Shown here: piece by piece, positions 1 through 14,800 of the stretch
Position numbering within the stretch: position 1 is the stretch's first letter
Layout: every line of letters starts with the position of its first letter
DNA from: Periplaneta americana
Taxonomy: Eukaryota > Arthropoda > Insecta > Blattodea > Blattidae
Assembly: GCF_040183065.1 (NCBI RefSeq)
Contig: NC_091117.1
Coordinates: forward strand, 112,257,001-112,321,000
DNA length: 64,000 nucleotides
Direction of reading: 5' to 3'
Notes under the pieces: generated by a model
Seen by the model: only the letters and a program-made list of their open reading frames with translations
Told to the model about the DNA's origin: nothing
The model's database searches: none
Position numbers and translations under genes: made by a program

Positions 1-3000
1 AAAAAAGTATTAAATTCGTGTGGAGTCACCTATATATAACAACACTTTCACGTTCGCATGTAGGGGAATATGGGTTTGTATGTGTAAATCGTCCAATTGA
101 ATAAATCGTCATTTCTTGCGGTAGAAACACGATTTTTCTATGCACGTAAATAAAATCTCTGTATTCCAACCGATTGTGCTAATTCTTGCACAGAGTGTTT
201 AATATACATGATTGAACAGTATTATATCACTGGTTTCGATTTTCCCTACAAATGAAAATCTATAAAAAATTTCGTTTTTGCCAGATTTTTAACTACATAA
301 TTATGAATAAAATCTACAAATTCCGTGGGATTTGTCTAATTTCTTAAAAAGTGTTAAATTCGTGTGGAATCACCTATATATATCAACAATTTCACGTTCG
401 CATGCTGAGAAATGTATGGGTTTGTATGTATAAATCGTCCAATTGTAAAAATCGTCGTTTCTTGCGGTAAAAACACGATTTTTCTATAAATGTTAAGAAA
501 ATCTCTGTATTCCAACCGATTGTGCTTATTCTTTAACAGAGTGTTTAATATACATGACTAAAGAGTATTATATCACTGGTTTCGATTTTCCCCACTGACC
601 AAAATCTTTCAAAAAATTTCGTTTTTGCGAGATTTATAACTATATAAATATGAATAAAATCTACAAATTCCGTGGGATTTGTCTAATTTCTTAAAAAAGT
701 GTTAAATTCGTGTGGAATCACCTATATATAACAACAATTTCACGTTCTCATGCAGGGGAATCTGGGTTCGTTTGTGTAATGCGTCCAATTGTAAAAATCG
801 TCGTTTGTTGCGGTAAAAACACGATTTTTCTATAAACGTTAATAAAATCTCTGTATTCCAAGCGAATGTAATAATTCTTGCACAGAGTGTTTGATATACA
901 TGATTGAACAGTATTATTTATCACTGGTTTCGATTTTCCCCACAAACGAAAATCTTTCAAAAAATTTCGTTTTTGCGAGATTTATAACTATATAAATATG
1001 AATAAAATCTACAAATTCCGTGGGATTTGTCTAATTTCTTAAAAAAGTGTTAAATTCGTGTGGAGTCACCTATATATAAAAACAATTTCACGTTCGCATG
1101 CAGGGGAATATGGGTTTGTATGTGTAAATCGTCCAATTGTAAAAATCGTCGTTTCTTGCGGTAAAAACACGATATTTCTATAAATGTTAATAAAATCTAT
1201 GTATGCCAACCGATTGTGCTAATTCTTTCACAGAGTGTTTAATATACATGACTAAACAGTATTATGTCACCGGTTCCGATTTTCCCCACTAACCAAATCT
1301 TTCAAAAAATTTCGTTTTTGCGAGATTTTTAACTACATAATTATGAATAAAATATACAAATGCCGTGGGATTTGTCTAATTTCATAAAAAAAGTGTTAAA
1401 TTCGTGTGGAATCACCTATATATAACAACAATTTCACGTTCGCAAGCAGGAGAATATGGGTTCGTTTGTGCAAAGCGTCCAATTGTATAAATCGTCGTTT
1501 CTTGCGGTAAAAACACGATTTTTCTATAAACGTTAATAAAATCTCTGTATTCCAACCGATAGTGCTAATTCTTAAAAAGAGTGTTTAATATACATGATTG
1601 AACAGTATTATATCACTGGTTTTGATATTCCCCACAAACGAAAATCTTTAAAAAATTTCGTTTTAGCGAGATTTTTAACTACATAATTATGAACAAAAAT
1701 CTACAAATTCCGTGGGATTTGTCTCATTTCTTAAAAAAGTGTTAAATTCGTGTGGAAACACCTATATATAACAACAATTTCACGTTCGCATGCAGGGGAA
1801 TGTGGGTTTGTATGTGTAAATCGTCCAATTGTAAAAATCGTCGTTTCTTGCGGTAAAAACACGATTTTTCTATAAATGTTAATAAAATCTCTGTATTCCA
1901 ACCGATTGTGCTAATTCTTTCACAGAGTGTTTAATATACATGACTAAACAGTATTATGTCACCGGTTTCGATTTTCCCCACTACCCAAAATCTTTCAAAA
2001 AATTTCGTTTTTGCGAGATTTATAACTATATAAATACGAATAAAATCTACAAATTCCGTGGGATTTGTCTAATTTCTTAAAACAAAGTGTTAAATTCGTG
2101 TGGAGTCACCTATATATAACAACACTTTCACGTTCGCATGTAGGGGAATATGGGTTTGTATGTGTAAATCGTCCAATTGTATAAATCGTCATTTCTTGCG
2201 GTAGAAACACGATTTTTCTATGCACGTAAATAAAATCTCTGTATTCCAACCGATTGTGCTAATTCTTGCACAGAGTGTTTAATATACATGATTGAACAGT
2301 ATTATATCACTGGTTTCGATTTTCCCTACAAACGAAAATCTTTAAAAAATTTCGTTTTTGCCAGATTTTTAACTACATAATTATGAATAAAATCTACAAA
2401 TTCCGTGGGATTTGTCTAATTTCTTAAAAAAGTGTTAAATTCGTGTGGAATCACCTATATATATCAACAATTTCACGTTCGCATGCTGAGAAATGTATGG
2501 GTTTGTATGTATAAATCGTCCAATTGTAAAAATCGTCGTTTCTTGCGGTAAAACACGATTTTCTATATATGTTAAGAAAATCTCTGTATTCCAAGCGAAT
2601 GTGTTAATTCTTGCACAGAGTGTTTGATATACATGATTGAACAGTATTTTATCACTGGTTTCGATTTTCCCCACAAACGAAAATCTTTCAAAAAATTTCG
2701 TTTTTGCGAGATTTATAACTATATAAATATGAATAAAATCTACAAATTCCGTGGGATTTGTCTAATTTCTTAAAAAAGTGTTAAATTCGTGTGGAGTCAC
2801 CTATATATAACAACAATTTCACGTTCGCATGCAGGGAATATGGGTTTGTATGTGTAAATCGTCCAATTGTAAAAATCGTCGTTTCTTGCGGTAAAAACAC
2901 GATATTTCTATAAATGTTAATAAAATCTATGTATGCCAACCGATTGTGCTAATTCTTTCACAGAGTGTTTAATATACATGACTAAACAGTATTATGTCAC

Positions 3001-5596
3001 CGGTTCCGATTTTCCCCACTAACCAAATCTTTCAAAAAATTTCGTTTTTGCGAGATTTATAACTTTATAAATATGAATAAAATCAACAAATTCCGTGGGA
3101 TTTGTCTAATTTCTTAAAAAAGTATTAAATTCGTGTGAAGTCACCTATATATAACAACAATTTCACGTTCGCAAGCAGGGGAATATGGGTTCGTTTGTGT
3201 AAAGCGTCCAATTGTTTAAATCGTCGTTTCTTGCTGTAAAAACACGATTTTTCTATAAACGTTAATAAAATCTCTGTATTCCAACCGATTGTGCTAATTC
3301 TTGCACAGAGTGTTTAATATACATGATTGAACAGTATTATATCACTGGTTTCGATTTTCCCCACAAACGAAAATCTTTAAAAAATTTCGTTTTTGCGAGA
3401 TTTTTAACTACATAATTATGAATAAAATATACAAATGCCGTGGGATTTGTCTAATTTCATAAAAAAGTGTTAAATTCGTGTGAATCACCTATATATAACA
3501 ACAATTTCACGTTCGCAAGCAGGAGAATATGGTTTCGTTTGTGCAAAGCGTCCAATTGTATAAATCGTCGTTTCTTGCGGTAAAAACACGATTTTTCTAT
3601 AAACGTTAATAAAATCTCTGTATTCCAACCGATAGTGCTAATTCTTAAACACAGTGTTTAATATACATGATTGAACAGTATTATATCACTGGTTTTGATA
3701 TTCCCCACAAACGAAAATCTTTAAAAAATTTCGTTTTAGCGAGATTTTTAACTACATAATTATGAACAAAAATCTACAAATTCCGTGGGATTTGTCTCAT
3801 TTCTTAAAAAAGTGTTAAATTCGTGTGGAAACACCTATATATAACAACAATTTCACGTTCGCATGCAGGGGAATGTGGGTTTGTATGTGTAAATCGTCCA
3901 ATTGTAAAAATCGTCGTTTCTTGCGGTAAAAACACGATTTTTCTATAAATGTTAATAAAATCTCTGTATTCCAACCGATTGTGCTAATTCTTTCACAGAG
4001 TGTTTAATATACATGACTAAACAGTATTATGTCACCGGTTTCGATTTTCCCCACTAACCAAAATCTTTCAAAAAATTTCGGTTTTGCGAGATTTATAACT
4101 ATATAAATATGAATAAAATCTAGAAATTCTGTGGGATTTGTCTAATTTCTTTAAAAAGTGTTAAATTCGTGTGGGGTCACCTATATATAACAACAATTTC
4201 ACGTTCGCATGCAGGGGAATGTGGGTTTGTATGTGTAAATCGTCCAATTGTAAAAATCGTCGTTTCTTGCGGTAATAACACGATTTTTCTATAAATGTTA
4301 ATAAAATCTCTGTATTCCAACCGATTGTGATAATTCTTTCACAGAGTGTTTAATATACATGACTAAACAGTATTATGTCACCGGTTTCGATTTTCCCACT
4401 ACCCAAAATCTTTCAAAAAATTTCGTTTTTGCGAGATTTATAACTATATAAATACGAATAAAATCTACAAATTCCGTGGGATTTGTCTAATTTCTTAAAA
4501 CAAAGTGTTAAATTCGTGTGGAGTCACCTATATATAACAACACTTTCACGTTCGCATGTAGGGGAATATGGGTTTGTATGTGTAAATCGTCCAATTGTAT
4601 AAATCGTCATTTCTTGCGGTAGAAACACGATTTTTCTATGCACGTAAATAAAATCTCTGTATTCCAACCGATTGTGCTAATTCTTGCACAGAGTGTTTAA
4701 TATACATGATTGAACAGTATTATATCACTGGTTTCGATTTTCCCTACAAACGAAAATCTTTAAAAAATTTCGTTTTTGCCAGATTTTTAACTACATAATT
4801 ATGAATAAAATCTACAAATTCCGTGGGATTTGTCTAATTTCTTAAAAAAGTGTTAAATTCGTGTGGAATCACCTATATATATCAACAATTTCACGTTCGC
4901 ATGCTGAGAAATGTATGGGTTTGTATGTATAAATCGTCCAATTGTAAAAATCGTCGTTTCTTGCGGTAAAAACACGATTTTTCTATAAATGTTAAGAAAA
5001 TCTCTGTATTCCAACCGATTGTGCTAATTCTTTAACAGAGTGTTTAATATACATGACTAAAGAGTATTATATCACTGGTTTCGATTTTCCCCACTAACCA
5101 AAATCTTTCAAAAAATTTCGTTTTTGCGAGATTTATAACTATATAAATATGAATAAAATCTACAAATTCCGTGGGATTTGTCTAATTTCTTAAAAAGTGT
5201 TAAATTCGTGTTGAATCACCTATATATAACAACAATTTCACGTTCGCATGCAGGGGAATCTGGGTTCGTTTGTGTAATGCGTCCAATTGTAAAAATCGTC
5301 GTTTGTTGCGGTAAAAACACGATTTTTCTATAAACGCAAATAAAATCTCTGTATTCCAAGCGAATGTGTTAATTCTTGCACAGAGTGTTTGATATACATG
5401 ATTGAACAGTATTTTATCACTGGTTTCGATTTTCCCCACAAACGAAAATCTTTCAAAAAATTTCGCTTTTGCGAGATTTATAACTATATAAATATGAATA
5501 AAATCTAGAAATTCTGTGGGATTTGTCTAATTTCTTAAAAAAGTGTTAAATTCGTGTGGAGTCACCTATATATAACAACAATTTCACGTTTGCATG

Positions 5597-5859
5597 AGCC
5601 ACCGGCGTGGCTCAATCGGTTAAGGCGCTTGCCTGGCGGTCTGAAGTTGCGTTCGGGCGCGGGTTCGATCCCAGCTTGGGCTGATTACCTGGTTGGGTTT
5701 TTTCCGAGGTTTTCCCCAACCGTAATGTGAATGCAAGGTAATCTATGGCGAATCCTCGGCCTCATCTCGCCAAATATCATCTCGCGATCACCAATCTCAT
5801 CGACGCTAAATTATCTAGTAGTTGACACAGCGTCGTTAAATAACCAACTAAAAATAAAA
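5597..5859 (+). mobile_element. tRNA-derived SINE inserted in the satellite
   Basis: A 263-bp non-satellite block begins with a tRNA-like head carrying an A-box-like TGGCTCAATCGG and a B-box GGTTCGATCCC. A tRNA-unrelated body follows with a GGTTGGG...CCCAACC stem and a short A-rich tail (AAAAATAAAA). It is flanked by an 11-bp target-site duplication: ACGTTTGCATG (5586-5596) and ACGTTCGCATG (5860-5870). The single T/C difference is a post-insertion change, because other monomers carry C. The host monomer is H-type (AATTCTGTGGG upstream, TAATAACAC downstream). The body resembles SINEs I associate with cockroaches and termites; a family name would need a database comparison. Confidence 0.9.
5608..5672 (+). 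promoter_or_regulatory. Internal RNA polymerase III promoter (A and B boxes) of the SINE
   Basis: A box TGGCTCAATCGG at 5608-5619 and B box GGTTCGATCCC at 5662-5672 match the pol III type 2 consensus. The start-to-start spacing of 54 bp is wider than in a typical tRNA gene, which agrees with a tRNA-derived SINE head rather than a working tRNA. Confidence 0.75.
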
Positions 5860-8800
5860 ACGTTCGCATGCAGGGGAATGTGGGTTTGTATGTGTAAATC
5901 GTCCAATTGTAAAAATCGTTTTTCTTGCGGTAATAACACGATTTTTCTATAATTGTTAATACAATCTCTGTATTCCAACCGATTGTGCTAATTCTTTCAC
6001 AGAGTGTTTAATATACATGACTAAACAGTATTATGTCACCGGTTCCGATTTTCCCCACAAACGAAAATCTTTCAAAAAATTTCGTTTTTGCGAGTTTTAT
6101 AACTATATAAATATGAATAAAATCTACAAATTCCGTGGGATTTGTCTAATTTCTTAAAAAAGTGTTAAATTCGTGTGGAATCACCTATATACAACAACAA
6201 TTTCACGTTCGCATACAGGGAATCTGGGTTCGTTTGTGTAAAGCGTCCAATTGTAAAAATCGTCGTTTCTTGCGGTAAAAACACGATTTTTCTATAAACG
6301 TTAATAAAATCTCTGTATTCCAAGCGAATGTGCTAATTCTTGCACAGAGTGTTTAATATACATGATTGAACAGTATTATATCACTGGTTTCGATTTTCCC
6401 CACAAACGAAAATCTTTCAAAAAATTTCGTTTTTGCGAGATTTATAACTATATAAATATGAATAAAATCTACAAATTCCGTGGGATTTGTCTAATTTCTT
6501 AAAAAAGTGTTAAATTCGTGTGGAGTCACCTATATATAACAACAATTTCACGTTCGCATGCAGGGGAATATGGGTTTGTATGTGTAAATCGTCCAATTGT
6601 AAAAATCGTCGTTTCTTGCGGTAAAAACACGATATTTCTATAAATGTTAATAAAATCTATGTATGCCAACCGATTGTGCTAATTCTTTCACAGAATGTTT
6701 AATATACATGACTAAACAGTATTATGTCACCGGTTCCGATTTTCCCCACTAACCAAATCTTTCAAAAAATTTCGTTTTTGCGAGATTTATAACTTTATAA
6801 ATATGAATAAAATCTACAAATTCCGTGGGATTTGTCTAATTTCTTAAAAAAGTATTAAATTCGTGTGGAGTCACCTATATATAACAACAATTTCACGTTC
6901 ACAAGCAGGGGAATGTGGGTTCGTTTGTGTAAAGCGTCCAATTGTATAAATCGTCGTTTCTTGCGATAAAAACACGATTTTTCTATAAACGTTAATAAAA
7001 TCTCTGTATTCCAACCGATTGTGCTAATTCTTGCACAGAGTGTTTAATATACATGATTGAACAGTATTATATCACTGGTTTCGATTTTCCCCACAAACGA
7101 AAATCTTTAAAAAATTTCGTTTTTGCGAGATTTTTAACTACATAATTATGAATAAAATATACAAATGCCGTGGGATTTGTCTAATTTCATAAAAAAGTGT
7201 TAAATTCGTGTGGAATCACCTATATATAACAACAATTTCACGTTCGTAAGCAGGAGAATATGGGTTCGTTTGTGCAAAGCGTCCAATTGTATAAATCGTC
7301 GTTTCTTGCGGTAAAAACACGATTTTTCTATAAACGTTAATAAAATCTCTGTATTCCAACCGATTGTGCTAATTCTTAAACAGAGTGTTTAATATACATG
7401 ATTGAACAGTATTATATCACTGGTTTTGATATTCCCCACAAACGAAAATCTTTAAAAAATTTCGTTTTAGCGAGATTTTTAACTACATAATTATGAACAA
7501 AAATCTACAAATTCCGTGGGATTTGTCTCATTTCTTAAAAAAGTGTTAATTCGTGTGGGAACACCTATATATAACAACAATTTCACGTTCGCATGCAGGG
7601 GAATGTGGGTTTGTATGTGTAAATCGTCCAATTGTAAAAATCGTCGTTTCTTGCGGTAAAAACACGATTTTTCTATAAATGTTAATAAAATCTCTGTATT
7701 CCAACCGATTGTGCTAATTCTTTCACAGAGTGTTTAATATACATGACTAAACAGTATTATGTCACCGGTTTCGATTTTCCCCACTAACCAAAATCTTTCA
7801 AAAAATTTCGTTTTTGCGAGATTTATAACTATATAAATATGAATAAAATCTAGAAATTCTGTGGGATTTGTCTAATTTCTTTAAAAAGTGTTAAATTCGT
7901 GTGGAGTCACCTATATATAACAACAATTTCACGTTCGCATGCAGGGGAATGTGGGTTTGTATGTGTATATCGTCCAATTGTAAAAATCGTCGTTTCTTGC
8001 GGTAATAACACGATTTTTCTATAAATGTTAATAAAATCTCTGTATTCTAACCGATTGTGCTAATTCTTTCACAGAGTGTTTAATATACATGACTAAACAG
8101 TATTATGTCACCGGTTTCGATTTTCCCCACTACCCAAAATCTTTCAAAAAATTTCGTTTTTGCGAGATTTATAACTATATAAATACGAATAAAATCTACA
8201 AATTCCGTGGGATTTGTCTAATTTCTTAAAACAAAGTGTTAAATTCGTGTGGAGTCACCTATATATAACAACACTTTCACGTTCGCATGTAGGGGAATAT
8301 GGGTTTGTATGTGTAAATCGTCCAATTGTATAAATCGTCTTTTCTTGCGGTAGAAACACGATTTTTCTATGCACGTAAATAAAATCTCTGTATTCCAACC
8401 GATTGTGCTAATTCTTGCACAGAGTGTTTAATATACATGATTGAACAGTATTATATCACTGGTTTCGATTTTCCCTACAAACGAAAATCTTTAAAAAATT
8501 TCGTTTTTGCCAGATTTTTAACTACATAATTATGAATAAAATCTACAAATTCCGTGGGATTTGTCTAATTTCTTAAAAAAGTGTTAAATTCGTGTGGAAT
8601 CACCTATATATATCAACAATTTCACGTTCGCATGCTGAGAAATGTATGGGTTTGTATGTATAAATCGTCCAATTGTAAAAATCGTCGTTTCTTGCGGTAA
8701 AAACACGATTTTTTTTATAAATGTTAAGAAAATCTCTGTATTCCAACCGATTGTGCTAATTCTTTAACAGAGTGTTTAATATACATGACTAAAGAGTATT

Positions 8801-11800
8801 ATATCACTGGTTTCGATTTTCCCCACTAACCAAAATCTTTCAAAAAATTTCGTTTTTGCGAGATTTATAACTATATAAATATGAATAAAATCTACAAATT
8901 CCGTGGGATTTGTCTAATTTCTTAAAAAAGTGTTAAATTCGTGTGGAATCACCTATATATAACAACAATTTCACGTTCGCATGCAGGGGAATCTGGGTTC
9001 GTTTGTGTAATGCGTCCAATTGTAAAAATCGTCGTTTTTTGCGGTAAAAACACGATTTTTCTATAAACGTTAAAAAAATTCTCTGTATTCCAAGCGAATG
9101 TGTTAATTCTTGCACAGAGTGTTTGATATACATGATTGAACAGTATTATTTATCACTGGTTTCGATTTTCCCCACAAACGAAAATCTTTCAAAAAATTTC
9201 GTTTTTGCGAGATTTATAACTATATAAATATGAATAAAATCTACAAATTCCGTGGGATTTGTCTAATTTCTTAAAAAAGTGTTAAATTCGTGTGGAGTCA
9301 CCTATATATAAAAACAATTTCACGTTCGCATGCAGGGGAATATGGGTTTGTATGTGTAAATCGTCCAATTGTAAAAATCGTCGTTTCTTGCGGTAAAAAC
9401 ACGATATTTCTATAAATGTTAATAAAATCTATGTATGCCAACCGATTGTGCTAATTCTTTCACAGAGTGTTTAATATACATGACTAAACAGTATTATGTC
9501 ACCGGTTCCGATTTTCCCCACTAACCAAATCTTTCAAAAAATTTCGTTTTTGCGAGATTTATAACTTTATAAATATGAATAAAATCTACAAATTCCGTGG
9601 GATTTGTCTAATTTTTTAAAAAAGTATTAAATTCGTGTGGAGTCACCTATATATAACAACAATTTCACGTTCGCAAGCAGGGGAATATGGGTTCGTTTGT
9701 GTAAAGCGTCCAATTGTATAAATCGTCGTTTCTTGCGGTAAAAACACGATTTTTCTATAAACGTTAATAAAATCTCTGTATTCCAACCGATTGTGCTAAT
9801 TCTTGCACAGAGTGTTTAATATACATGATTGAACAGTATTATATCACTGGTTTCGATTTTCCCCACAAACGAATATCTTTAAAAAATTTCGTTTTTGCGA
9901 GATTTTTAACTACATAATTATGAATAAAATATACAAATGCCGTGGGATTTGTCTAATTTCATAAAAAAAGTGTTAAATTCGTGTGGAATCACCTATATAT
10001 AACAACAATTTCACGTTCGCAAGCAGGAGAATATGGGTTCGTTTGTGCAAAGCGTCCAATTGTATAAATCGTCGTTTCTTGCGGTAAAAACACGATTTTT
10101 CTATAAACGTTAATAAAATCTCTGTATTCCAACCGATAGTGCTAATTCTTAAACAGAGTGTTTAATATACATGATTGAACAGTTTTATATCACTGGTTTA
10201 GGTATTCCCCACAAACGAAAATCTTTAAAAAATTTCGTTTTAGCGAGATTTTTAACTACATAATTATGAACAAAAATCTACAAATTCCGTGGGATTTGTC
10301 TCATTTCTTAAAAAAGTGTTAAATTCGTGTGGAAACACCTATATATAACAACAATTTCACATTCGCATGCAGGGGAATGTGGGTTTGTATGTGTAAATCG
10401 TCCAATTGTAAAAATCGTCGTTTCTTGCGGTAAAAACACGATTTTTCTATAAATGTTAATAAAATCTCTGTATTCCAACCGATTGTGCTAATTCTTTCAC
10501 AGAGTGTTTAATATACATGACTAAACAGTATTATGTCACCGGTTTCGATTTTCCCCACTAACCAAAATCTTTCAAAAAATTTCGGTTTTGCGAGATTTAT
10601 AACTATATAAATATGAATAAAATCTAGAAATTCTGTGGGATTTGTCTAATTTCTTTAAAAAGTGTTAAATTCGTGTGGAGTCACCTATATATAACAACAA
10701 TTTCACGTTCGCATGCAGGGGAATGTGGGTTTGTATGTGTAAATCGTCCAATTGTAAAAATCGTCGTTTCTTGCGGTAAAAACACGATTTTTCTATAAAT
10801 GTTAATAAAATCTCTGTATTCCAACCGATTGTGCTAATTCTTTCACAGAGTGTTTAATATACATGACTAAACAGTATTATGTCACCGGTTTCGATTTTCC
10901 CCACTACCCAAAATCTTTCAAAAAATTTCGTTTTTGCGAGATTTATAACTATATAAATACGAATAAAATCTACAAATTCCGTGGGATTTGTCTAATTTCT
11001 TAAAACAAAGTGTTAAATTCGTGTGGAGTCACCTATATATAACAACACTTTCACGTTCGCATGTAGGGGAATATGGGTTTGTATGTGTAAATCGTCCAAT
11101 TGTATAAATCGTCATTTCTTGCGATAGAAACACGATTTTTCTATGCACGTAAATAAAATCTCTGTATTCCAACCGATTGTGCTAATTCTTGCACAGAGTG
11201 TTTAATATACATGATTGAACAGTATTATATCACTGGTTTCGATTTTCCCTACAAACGAAAATCTTTAAAAAATTTCGTTTTTGCCAGATTTTTAACTACA
11301 TAATTATGAATAAAATCTACAAATTCCGTGGGATTTGTCTAATTTCTTAAAAAAGTGTTAAATTCGTGTGGAATCACCTATATATATCAACAATTTCACG
11401 TTCGCATGCTGAGAAATGTATGGGTTTGTATGTATAAATCGTCCAATTGTAAAAATCGTCGTTTCTTGCGGTAAAAACACGATTTTTCTATAAATGTTAA
11501 GAAAATCTCTGTATTCCAACCGATTGTGCTAATTCTTTAACAGAGTGTTTAATATACATGACTAAAGAGTATTATATCACTGGTTTCGATTTTCCCCACT
11601 AACCAAAATCTTTCAAAAAATTTCGTTTTTGCGAGTTTTATAACTATATAAATATTAATAAAACCTACAAATTCCGTGGGATTTGTCTAATTTCTTAAAA
11701 AAGTGTTAAATTCGTGTGGAATCACCTATATATAACAACAATTTCACGTTCGCATGCAGGGGAATCTGGGTTCGTTTGTGTAATGCGTCCAATTGTAAAA

Positions 11801-14800
11801 ATCGTCGTTTGTTGCGGTAAAAACACGATTTTTCTATAAACGTTAATAAAATCTCTGTATTCCAAGCGAATGTGTTAATTCTTGCACAGAGTGTTTGATA
11901 TACATGATTGAACAGTATTTTATCACTGGTTTCGATTTTCCCCACAAACGAAAATCTTTCAAAAAATTTCGTTTTTGAGAGATTTATAACTATATAAATA
12001 TGAATAAAATCTACAAATTCCGTGGGATTTGTCTAATTTCTTAAAAAAGTGTTAAATTCGTGTGGAGTCACCTATATATAACAACAATTTCACGTTCGCA
12101 TGCAGGGGAATATGGGTTTGTATGTGTAAATCGTCCAATTGTAAAAATCGTCGTTTCTTGCGGTAAAAACACGATATTTCTATAAATGTTAATAAAATCT
12201 ATGTATGCCAACCGATTGTGCTAATTCTTTCACAGAGTGTTTAATATACATCACTAAACAGTATTATGTCACCGGTTCCGATTTTCCCCACTAACCAAAT
12301 CTTTCAAAAAATTTCGTTTTTGCGAGATTTATAACTTTATAAATATGAATAAAATCTACAAATTCCGTGGGATTTGTCTAATTTCTTAAAAAAGTATTAA
12401 ATTCGGGTGGAGTCACCTATATATAACAACAATTTCACGTTCGCATGTAGGGGAATATGGGTTTGTATGTGTAAATCTTCCAATTGTATAAATCGTCATT
12501 TCTTGCGGTAGAAACACGATTTTTCTATGCACGTAAATAAAATCTCTGTATTGCAACCGATTGTGCTAATTCTTGCACAGAGTGTTTAATATACATGATT
12601 GAACAGTATTATATCACTGGTTTCGATTTTCCCTACAAACGAAAATCTTTAAAAAATTTCGTTTTTGCCAGATTTTTAACTACATAATTATGAATAAAAT
12701 CTACAAATTCCGTGGGATTTGTCTAATTCCTTAAAAAAGTGTTAAATTCGTGTGGAATCACCTATATATATCAACAATTTCACGTTCGCATGCTGAGAAA
12801 TGTATGGGATTGTATGTATAAATCGTCCAATTGTAAAAATCGTCGTTTCTTGCGGTAAAAACACGATTTTTCTATAGATGTTAAGAAAATCTCTGTATTC
12901 CAACCGATTGTGCTAATTCTTTAACAGAGTGTTTAATATACATGACTAAAGAGTATTATATCACTGGTTTCGATTTTCCCCACTGACCAAAATCTTTCAA
13001 AAAATTTCGTTTTTGCGAGATTTATAACTATATAAATATGAATAAAATCTACAAATTCCGTGGGATTTGTCTAATTTCTTAAAAAAGTGTTAAATTCGTG
13101 TGGAATCACCTATATATAACAACAATTTCACGTTCGCATGCAGGGGAATCTGGGTTGGTTTGTGTAATGCGTCCAATTGTAAAAATCGTCGTTTGTTGCG
13201 GTAAAAACACGATTTTTCTATAAACGTTAATAAAATCTCTGTATTCCAAGCGAATGTAATAATTCTTGCACAGAGTGTTTGATATACATGATTGAACAGT
13301 ATTATTTATCACTGGTTTCGATTTTCCCCACAAACGAAAATCTTTAAAAAATTTCGTTTTTGCGAGATTTTTAACTACATAATTATGAATAAAATATACA
13401 AATGCCGTGGGATTTGTCTAATTTCATAAAAAAGTGTTAAATTCGTGTGGAATCACCTATATATAACAACAATTTCACGTTCGCAAGCAGGAGAATATGG
13501 GTTCGTTTGTGCAAAGCGTCCAATTGTATAAATCGTCGTTTCTTGCGGTAAAAACACGATTTTTCTATAAACGTTAATAAAATCTCTGTATTCCAACCGT
13601 TAGTGCTAATTCTTAAACAGAGTGTTTAATATACATGATTGAACAGTTTTATATCACTGGTTTAGATATTCCCCACAAACGAAAATCTTTAAAAAATTTC
13701 GTTTTAGCGAGATTTTTAACTACATAATTATGAACAAAAATCTACAAATTCCGTGGGATTTGTCTCATTTCTTAAAAAAGTGTTAAATTCGTGTGGGAAC
13801 ACCTATATATAACAACAATTTCACATTCGCATGCAGGGGAATGTGGGTTTGTATGTGTAAATCGTCCAATTGTAAAAATCGTCGTTTCTTGCGGTAAAAA
13901 CACGATTTTTCTATAAATGTTAATAAAATCTCTGTATTCCAACCGATTGTGCTAATTCTTTCACAGAGTGTTTAATATACATGACTAAACAGTATTATGT
14001 CACCGGTTTCGATTTTCCCCACTAACCAAAATCTTTCAAAAAATTTCGGTTTTGCGAGATTTATAACTATATAAATATGAATAAAATCTAGAAATTCTGT
14101 GGGATTTGTCTAATTTCTTTAAAAAGTGTTAAATTCGTGTGGAGTCACCTATATATAACAACAATTTCACGTTCGCATGCAGGGGAATGTGGGTTTGTAT
14201 GTGTAAATCGTCCAATTGTAAAAATCGTCGTTTCTTGCGGTAAAAACACGATTTTTCTATAAACGTTAATAAAATCTCTGTATTCCAACCGATTGTGCTA
14301 ATTCTTTCACAGAGTGTTTAATATACATGACTAAACAGTATTATGTCACCGGTTTCGATTTTCCCCACTACCCAAAATCTTTCAAAAAATTTCGTTTTTG
14401 CGAGATTTATAACTATATAAATACGAATAAAATCTACAAATTCCGTGGGATTTGTCTAATTTCTTAAAACAAAGTGTTAAATTCGTGTGGAGTCACCTAT
14501 ATATAACAACACTTTCACGTTCGCATGTAGGGGAATATGGGTTTGTATGTGTAAATCGTCCAATTGTATAAATCGTCATTTCTTGCGGTAGAAACACGAT
14601 TTTTCTATGCACGTAAATAAAATCTCTGTATTCCAACCGATTGTGCTAATTCTTGCACAGAGTGTTTAATATACATCACTAAAGAGTATTATATCACTGG
14701 TTTCGATTTTCCCCACTGACCAAAATCTTTCAAAAAATTTCGTTTTTGCGAGATTTATAACTATATAAATATGAATAAAATCTACAAATTCCGTGGGATT

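Noticed and set aside
45-70. TTCGCATGCAGGGG-type motif as a CENP-B box
   Set aside because: The required A and the CGGG positions of the box are not met in the common form, so I do not call it.
5601-5690. Functional tRNA gene at the SINE head
   Set aside because: A and B boxes are present but the cloverleaf is imperfect, spacing is wide, and target duplications bracket the whole 263 bp.
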